A DNA stretch of 64,000 nucleotides from Ooceraea biroi. Its lineage: Eukaryota; Arthropoda; Insecta; Hymenoptera; Formicidae. Positions within the stretch are counted from its first letter, which is position 1; each line of letters opens with the position of its first letter. The translations under genes and the position numbers were made by a program. The notes beneath the pieces were generated by a model. The model did no database searches. It was not told where the DNA came from and saw only the letters and a program-made list of their open reading frames with translations. The stretch is from contig NC_039511.1 of the NCBI RefSeq assembly GCF_003672135.1, positions 5,420,464-5,484,463 of the forward strand. The letters are read 5' to 3'. Shown here in pieces: positions 58,000 through 64,000 of the stretch.

Positions 58000-59135
58000 C
58001 GGGCACTTGTAAACAACAGCGCACGGTTCACTTGCAGCGCTACGAAGAGCAGCACCTCGCGCTTTCACTGTTTGCGATATACCTACAGGAGGATTGGCGA
58101 ACTGCTTCCGACTCAAGAATTTTTGATGGGGTTTACATAATTCCTCGAGAGGGCAAGCGCCGAGTGGGAACATTAGCCAGTAGATTAGAGGAGTCTGTCT
58201 CCCCTCAAGACATTTAAACTAGTTTTCTCATGTACCACTGATGGAGACAAAAACTAGTTTTGCGCAATAGTAGATTCCTAATCCAATGTATTACATTGGT
58301 TGTTACAGAGGCAACGCGTAAGCTGTAGTCGATTATGGAACATTGAAAATGATTTGATAAGTTCATTGCGTTCCAAATGATTTAATGTTACCACCGAGAT
58401 TTTTCTAATTGCATCTTTATCGTATATAATTTTTTAATCCATTTTTAGAAGTTAATAATCGTCTTGCAATTAATTTTCCGCGTAACTGTTTGTAAGAAAT
58501 AATGCAAATTTGAATTAACGTGTCCACGCAGATTTAAATACTTTACTTTTTAAGTATTAGGTTTTAGATACTTTACATAATTTAGATTTAACTAATGTGC
58601 TATATAATTATCTTGAATATAATTTAAGCGTTAAGTTTTCAAATAAATAGTTTAAATATTCACTTAGAACTTGGCTACCTTACCTAAAGGTTTAAAAACT
58701 GGACTGGAGATGCTGAGGATGCTAACTCGGCAACGTGAGACTTTGTAATATCTAGTCTGACAAGACCACTCCGAAGTTGATACGACGCAGATACGGGAAT
58801 CCTTGAGTAGTAAAAAACGATCAGAAAGAAAAATAAGAAATCCCGAGAGATCATTACTCCGCATATGAGTTGGCCATAATTTTTCCTTTCAGGTGGACAT
58901 TAGAAGATCCAGTATGGTAGCATATTTGAATAATCATGCAGATAGCATATTTTTTTACGAATACTACATTTATGTAAATTTTTTAAAATGGTAGATGCCG
59001 ATGAACCACAAATCTTATTCTGTCATGTTTTCTTAAAAGAAGTTTATCTTTATCCACATTGTGCATAGTTCTTCTTATTATACTACTTATAGAAATTTAA
59101 AAAAATTATTAGAAAAAATTATTGTCCATTATTTT

Positions 59136-59159
59136 ACACACACACACACACACACACAC
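59136..59159. repeat. (AC)n microsatellite
   Basis: Twelve AC dinucleotides. Confidence 0.95.
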
Positions 59160-59629
59160 TCTGACAATTTTTATAAATAATTTTTCTAAAATAATTCTAA
59201 AACAATTTTATTATTGTAAGCTTTCAACTTATCATGAACGAGTAAACGAACGCCTATATACAGAAGACCAATTATACACCCATGTATCAGCGGTTGTCGT
59301 ATTCCAGTGACAGTGTATGAATGTAATTTACATTGTACAAATTGCTAATATAACGTAACAACTATAAATATATAATGTTCTATTATTAGGTGTGTGCAAA
59401 AGATTTAGCGCTCTAATGTTATTATTTAAACTTCAAATAAAATGCCATTAATTAAAATATTATATTTTTAATAAAATTCTTGTTTGATTTAAAAGAGAAT
59501 GTAAGATATAGCTAAAACGAGTGAAAGAGTTTTTAAATTGTGAAAAATCATAAAAGTAAAGCTTTTTCCTAAAATTAAAAATAGATCTTTATATCTATTC
59601 TTGTATGTATGTATATATGTGTATATGTG

Positions 59630-59649
59630 TACACACACACACACACACA
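59630..59649. repeat. (AC)n microsatellite
   Basis: About ten AC dinucleotides preceded by ATGTGTATATGTGT. Confidence 0.9.
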
Positions 59650-60369
59650 TGCAATATGACAGATTGTCCATTATGCTATATGTGTTCATACCATCGAAAT
59701 AACATTGCACAATGCAACCGGCTTAATTGCAACCGAATGCAAATGACGTTACGTCATCTTACGAGGAGAACGTTGTACTCTTAAACGTTGCGTCTGCAAT
59801 TGCGCTTTATCATGAGTATGAACACCTGTTGTTTGTATTGCATGTGAGATTATTGTCTTACCTCATAAACCTTTCACTGATTCAAGCAAGAATCCGCTGC
59901 TACTCACTTACACGAAATAAAAAAAGCGATCTCTCTCGATCTTTCTTTAGAAAAGCTCCTTAATTTCTCCTCAGAGAATTCAAACATTTTCAGGGTTGCC
60001 CAGATTAATTTATCTATGACAGAAACATCATATACACCGAAATAAAATAACGAAATGCTATAATTATATGCTAGAAAATTAAATAAATTAATAATATATA
60101 AAATATAATTAATATAATTAACAGTTAAAAGCAATTTTACCTATTCAATATCTCAAATCTGAGGCACCACCTCTCATTGGCATAAACAATCTGTCCATCC
60201 TTTGGCACAACTGATTTTTTATCATTTTTTCTGAATCATCTTTTGATGAATAATTGCTTTAATGAATATCATAAAGCTAGACGTTTCCTTGACGTTTCCT
60301 TGACATTTGACTATGATCATCCAAAATTTCGAAGCTAACGAAATTGAATATTAATTAATTAGTTTTGAC

Positions 60370-60475
60370 GCAACAGTATCTTATTGACGCACGCCGAAAA
60401 AACACTACGGAACAAAGAGCTAATATGAAATTTTATTTTAAGCTGGACAGCTAGCGAAACGTACGAAATAAAAAA
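60370..60475 (+). pseudogene. Second mariner-type transposase relic (N-terminal fragment)
   Basis: Aligns by eye, at about three quarters identity, to 29052-29114: TTATTGACG-x-x-CG-CCGAAAA...CTACGGAACAAAGAGCT. The frame then continues TASETYEIK, as in the Mos1-type helix-turn-helix. A stop interrupts the frame and the rest is unrecognisable. Confidence 0.5.
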
Positions 60476-61397
60476 AGTGTGTACGGTAGTAATTTTTTTA
60501 ATCATCCCAACATTTTTAGATACTCAATTTCGTAGCAGCAGGAGGGACATCGCCCTGCCGTCAAAAACAAGTCATATTAGATCTCTGGAAACGTGAAAAA
60601 AATGAAGCCTTGATCGATTTGCTCTTTTGATCGATCTGCTGCATATGTATGAGATTTAGCAAGGAGCTCATTACCATACATAGACCTTGTATTCATAAGA
60701 TTATTTAGAAATAAAAATTCTAATGTGCACAAAATGTTGTGGCTGTAATAATGTTTAAATAGGAAGCAATTAAAGTTCACTATATAATATATAATTAGAG
60801 AAGCAATAGTGAGAATATAGCAACTTCTTTCGCAACTAATTTCGTACACTATATCAACAGATAATATTAAAATGACATTTATGACATATTTTTCATACAT
60901 ACATTATCTTATTTATTTTGAAATCAATGTCAACACGTTTTTAAATGAAAAAAATATGCAGCAAACCTCTCAATGGGCGAGCGCGTGCGTCATCGGTGAT
61001 TTATACGCGCCGGTCGCGGTCGCGCGTCCTCCACAAAAGGACTTTCGTCTAGCCATCTTCGCGATTCGGCTGAATCTCGTCTGCTATTGCAGACGACGAA
61101 GACGGCGCAGGTGCATATTGCTGTAGTGAAAGTATCCGCGAGTGCTGCTACGATCTGCCATCTGTCAATGCCCTCACTTGCATAGTCAGTCTTGCTCTAA
61201 CGACGTTGTTCAGCTGCGGGATCCGCGATTCAGATCTTTAGTCGATCGTCGCCGTGGACCCGGCGATACTCTCGAGTGCATCGTGTCTCGTGTCCGATTC
61301 ATAAAAGACTTGCCAGAGCGACGGTATCCTGCGGGACATCTCGAACAATTACAATCCGCTCGCGAGCTCATCATCGTCAACGACGACCGAAGAAATC

Positions 61398-64000
61398 ATG
61401 ACTAGGGAACTGTGGGCTACCATCCTCCTCATTGTCGGCTGCGCGGCAACTCTCTCCTCCGACTCTAAGCGTGAGTGAAATTGTATTTTCGCTGTCCGAG
61501 GATCTGTAACGGCAGTGCCTTTGAAGGAAATTAAATGCACTGCTGTGAAACTGGTGGTGACTAGAATTATATTCGAATTTGAGCAGTCATGAAGCAATGG
61601 CTTAGCTGTAATAAATAAATAATTTGGTAGTGGTAAAATTAGTGGTAAAAGATTATGGTGGAAAAGTATTACAAATAGATAAAAGTATTATAGATAGGAA
61701 GAATTAATTATAGATGGTATAATATTCAGGAGCAAGGAATTCAAAATCATGTATATACATACAATTTACGTTAGGACGCGACTTGCAATTTCTCCGAGAA
61801 AATGTAACTGGGAAATTTACGTCGTTCGATATATCGTAAAATATTTCTTCTGCAATAAGACGAAGTTTTTGAACTCGAGTTATATGCAATTTCCTTCACG
61901 CAATCACATTGCGCTGTCGCAAAGGCCGGATCTTCATTTCCGTAGAAAATGCAGCGGTACTGCGTAAACGATGGTGTGCGTTTAAAGTTCAGCATATAAG
62001 ATGTAGAATTCTATATTTACCTCCGATGTTCTGTCTAACATAAAGCATGAAAAATATTGAATATGTAAATTAAGTGGTAAGTAAGGTTTTCCTTACAAAA
62101 CACAATTGATTTGTATAAAAAAAATACAATTTTAATTTTCAAGATAATTTCCCTTATTTTCTATGATTTTGTGCCATTAGTTTAAAAGTACAATAGGGTT
62201 AGAAAACGATTTAATTTAAGAATTATTAAAACCAAGTAACACCAAATTAATTTACATATCTAATAATAATATAAAATTGTAATATTCATTTATACTCGTT
62301 TCTATCTTTACACGTATCTTAGATACTTTTTTTGTACATTTATCTTACCGGTATTAAAGAGAATAAAATGCTGGGGAAAAAGCATAAGTGTAACGTACAC
62401 AGATGATTATAACATGCACATATATGATGCATTTTTATCTGCATAAATTTATTCATTACGCGTCAAGCGTATTAATCATTTACAGTTGCAAAATCTTGCA
62501 AAACGTGGGGAAAAAACTCTCGGGATAGGTGTGACCTCCTGCGGCTGTACTAATTTGCAACACCGCTCTTAAACTGCATTTTGTCGAGATAATACTTTCA
62601 CTTTTAACACGACCAAGCGGTTAAGACACTTTTTGCTCGTTGACACTTTTACCTACGCGACCTAGAACATCAACATTTCTCCTGGCTTACGACAAAGAAC
62701 AGCGAAACATGATATCAAAAGCCTATAATTAATCACGTGAGACCAAAACGTACATGACGAAACATGCACTGAGGTAATAACGCCGACACGTATAATATTC
62801 TGTTCGCAGCCGAATATGTGAAGCAATGTTCCAGAAGCGATCCGAAACTGATAACTTGTCTGATCGACGCTCTGCACCACCTGCGACCTTATTTAAGCGA
62901 CGGAATACCCGAAATCGAATTGCCATCGGTAGAACCGTTTCGTGTAAGTGGATTTTATATTTTAAATTATAAAACATATAGCAATGAAGATAACGATTTA
63001 TAGTTTATCGTATCGATTTTACATATTTTATTATTTGAAAATAATCTCTAAATAATTATAAATATTTGACATATATGGTAAATACAAATATTCAACGTAT
63101 TATACGTGTAAAAAATTAGAATACTTATACAGATTAGAAAGTGGTTCTCAACACAGTTTAATATTAGACAGATACAACAATAAATTACACTATACATTAA
63201 CATGAATGTACAAATGTGTAGGTTTTAACGCACTTTGTTGCACATTGCCTACCATATTCTGCCTATCTCAACAGATGGACGAGCTGACACTCTCTCTGAC
63301 AGGTGGTGTGAACGGTTATAAAGTTCAGCTACGCGACCTCTACATAAAGGGAGCAAGTAACTATACAGTGGAGAATATCAAGCTCGGCTCACCCTTTCAG
63401 GCCATTGTACGAATGCCGGCTCTCATACTGGATGCGCATTATTCCAGGTAAATAAATTCGACTGTCTGTGATTCCGAATGAGACTTCGAAGAAACGAAAG
63501 GCACGTAAATTTAAATCAAAGCAAATATTATGCTGATTTATTAAAAATTTATCTATAAATATATATCTAATATATATTTGTAGATAAATAAAAAATGAAT
63601 ATATCATCTATCATATCTTTCATTCTACTTAGCAATCTTAAAACTGAATGATTAAAACCTCATTAATTCGGCGATCGACTGCGATCGAGCTGTATGATCC
63701 AGAAAATTTAATAAATATATATCATAAATGTCATAAAGTATATAACTTAATAAAATAATTTAATAAATAACTAATAATTCCCCTTTTTTTGTTTAGATGA
63801 TGGAATCTTTACTTGATGTAGGTATATTAAAATCTGTACTTACAGTTCCGGTATATTGATCATTTTACCTGCGAGTGGAAACGGCACGTTCCACGCGCGC
63901 TTCGGGGATGCCAGAGCTCTAGTCAGGGGTACCGTGTCAACGAAATCACGGGAGGGAAAGACGTATCTGAATGTCGACAACCTCGACGTCGTCCTGGCAG
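61398..64000 (+). CDS. G10: JHBP/takeout-family protein, 5' part (partial at right edge)
   Basis: Exons 61398-61470, 62810-62943, 63275-63447 and 63846 to past the window end join in frame (phases 1, 0, 2). The signal peptide is MTRELWATILLIVGCAATLS. The mature part begins PEYVKQCSRSDPKLITC (Cys-x9-Cys), then GIPEIELPSVEPFR, after which a phase-0 intron interrupts where most members run on. Exon 3 gives MDELTLSLTGGVNGYKVQLR, KGASNYTVENIKLG and MPALILDAHY. Exon 4 gives SGILIILPASGNGTFHARFG, RGTVSTKSREGKTYLNVDNL. The C-terminal helix lies beyond the window. The CSRSDPKL motif is shared with G8. Confidence 0.9.

Larger units (their letters stand above)
58000..61397. other. Divergent intergenic region G9-G10
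   Basis: 3.4 kb. It contains (AC)n tracts at 59136-59159 and 59630-59649 and a mariner relic near 60370-60460. A GC-richer stretch, 60975-61397, with a TCAGT at about 61181, is likely the G10 promoter and leader. No JHBP exon is seen. Confidence 0.55.

Noticed and set aside
1..64000. tRNA, rRNA, CRISPR or bacterial-type operon features
   Set aside because: No cloverleaf with A and B boxes was noticed, no rRNA core sequence, no regularly spaced repeats. All gene structure is eukaryotic.

Overview
This window reads as animal nuclear DNA from an insect, most likely a hymenopteran and probably an ant. The grounds are short intron-split genes with GT-AG junctions, AT-rich intergenic DNA with local CpG-rich patches, TATA/TCAGT-type insect core promoters, and many small DNA transposons (Helitron-like, piggyBac-type TTAA MITEs, Tc1/mariner-type TA elements, a transposon with a DUF4817-like leader). 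There are no operons, bacterial genes, rRNAs or CRISPR arrays, and I recognised no tRNA.

The coding content is essentially one gene family. I could assemble ten genes of the juvenile-hormone-binding-protein / takeout family (JHBP, secreted TULIP-fold carriers of small hydrophobic ligands) by joining exons by reading frame and splice sites. Here they are called G1 to G10: G1 (-, 603-4345, 3' part beyond the left edge), G2 (-, 6766-8819), G3 (+, 9338-13265), G4 (+, 15740-19909), G5 (-, 21328-22592), G6 (+, 32110-34079), G7 (-, 36999-40814), G8 (-, 46947-53129), G9 (-, 55569-57925) and G10 (+, 61398 to beyond the right edge). Six complete genes (G2, G4, G6, G7, G8, G9) splice in frame to 242-253 residues, the usual family size. 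Nearly all carry a signal peptide, then the N-terminal Cys-x9-Cys motif around R/N-x-D-P, then a G-x-P...EP(L/F) segment, a G-x-Y-x-(L/V/I)-x-G-x-(I/V/L)-L-L-(L/P) segment with GN(F/W)(T/S), and a C-terminal helix.

The exceptional gene is G3. It is a JHBP protein of about 600 residues whose conserved N- and C-terminal halves are separated by about 340 residues of charged, Q/R/S/G-rich, low-complexity sequence, with an R-T-K-R furin-type site just before the fold resumes. It has lost the N-terminal cysteine pair and has a 41-codon upstream ORF encoding a strongly hydrophobic peptide. G5 appears to have a one-base frameshift in its signal-peptide exon. G8 lacks the intron that normally follows the signal peptide.

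Between and inside the genes lie three related Helitron-like repeats (one each downstream of G2 exon 1, in G4 intron 1 and in G8 intron 2), several MITEs, two decayed mariner transposase relics, a 1.1-kb DUF4817-type deletion derivative in G8 intron 1, tandem duplications and microsatellites. The longest gene-free stretch (22.6-32.1 kb) holds a CpG-rich island at 26.7-28.6 kb with no convincing gene. The mixed orientations (divergent G2/G3, G5/G6 and G9/G10; convergent G4/G5 and G6/G7) fit an old tandem array reshuffled by inversion and transposition.
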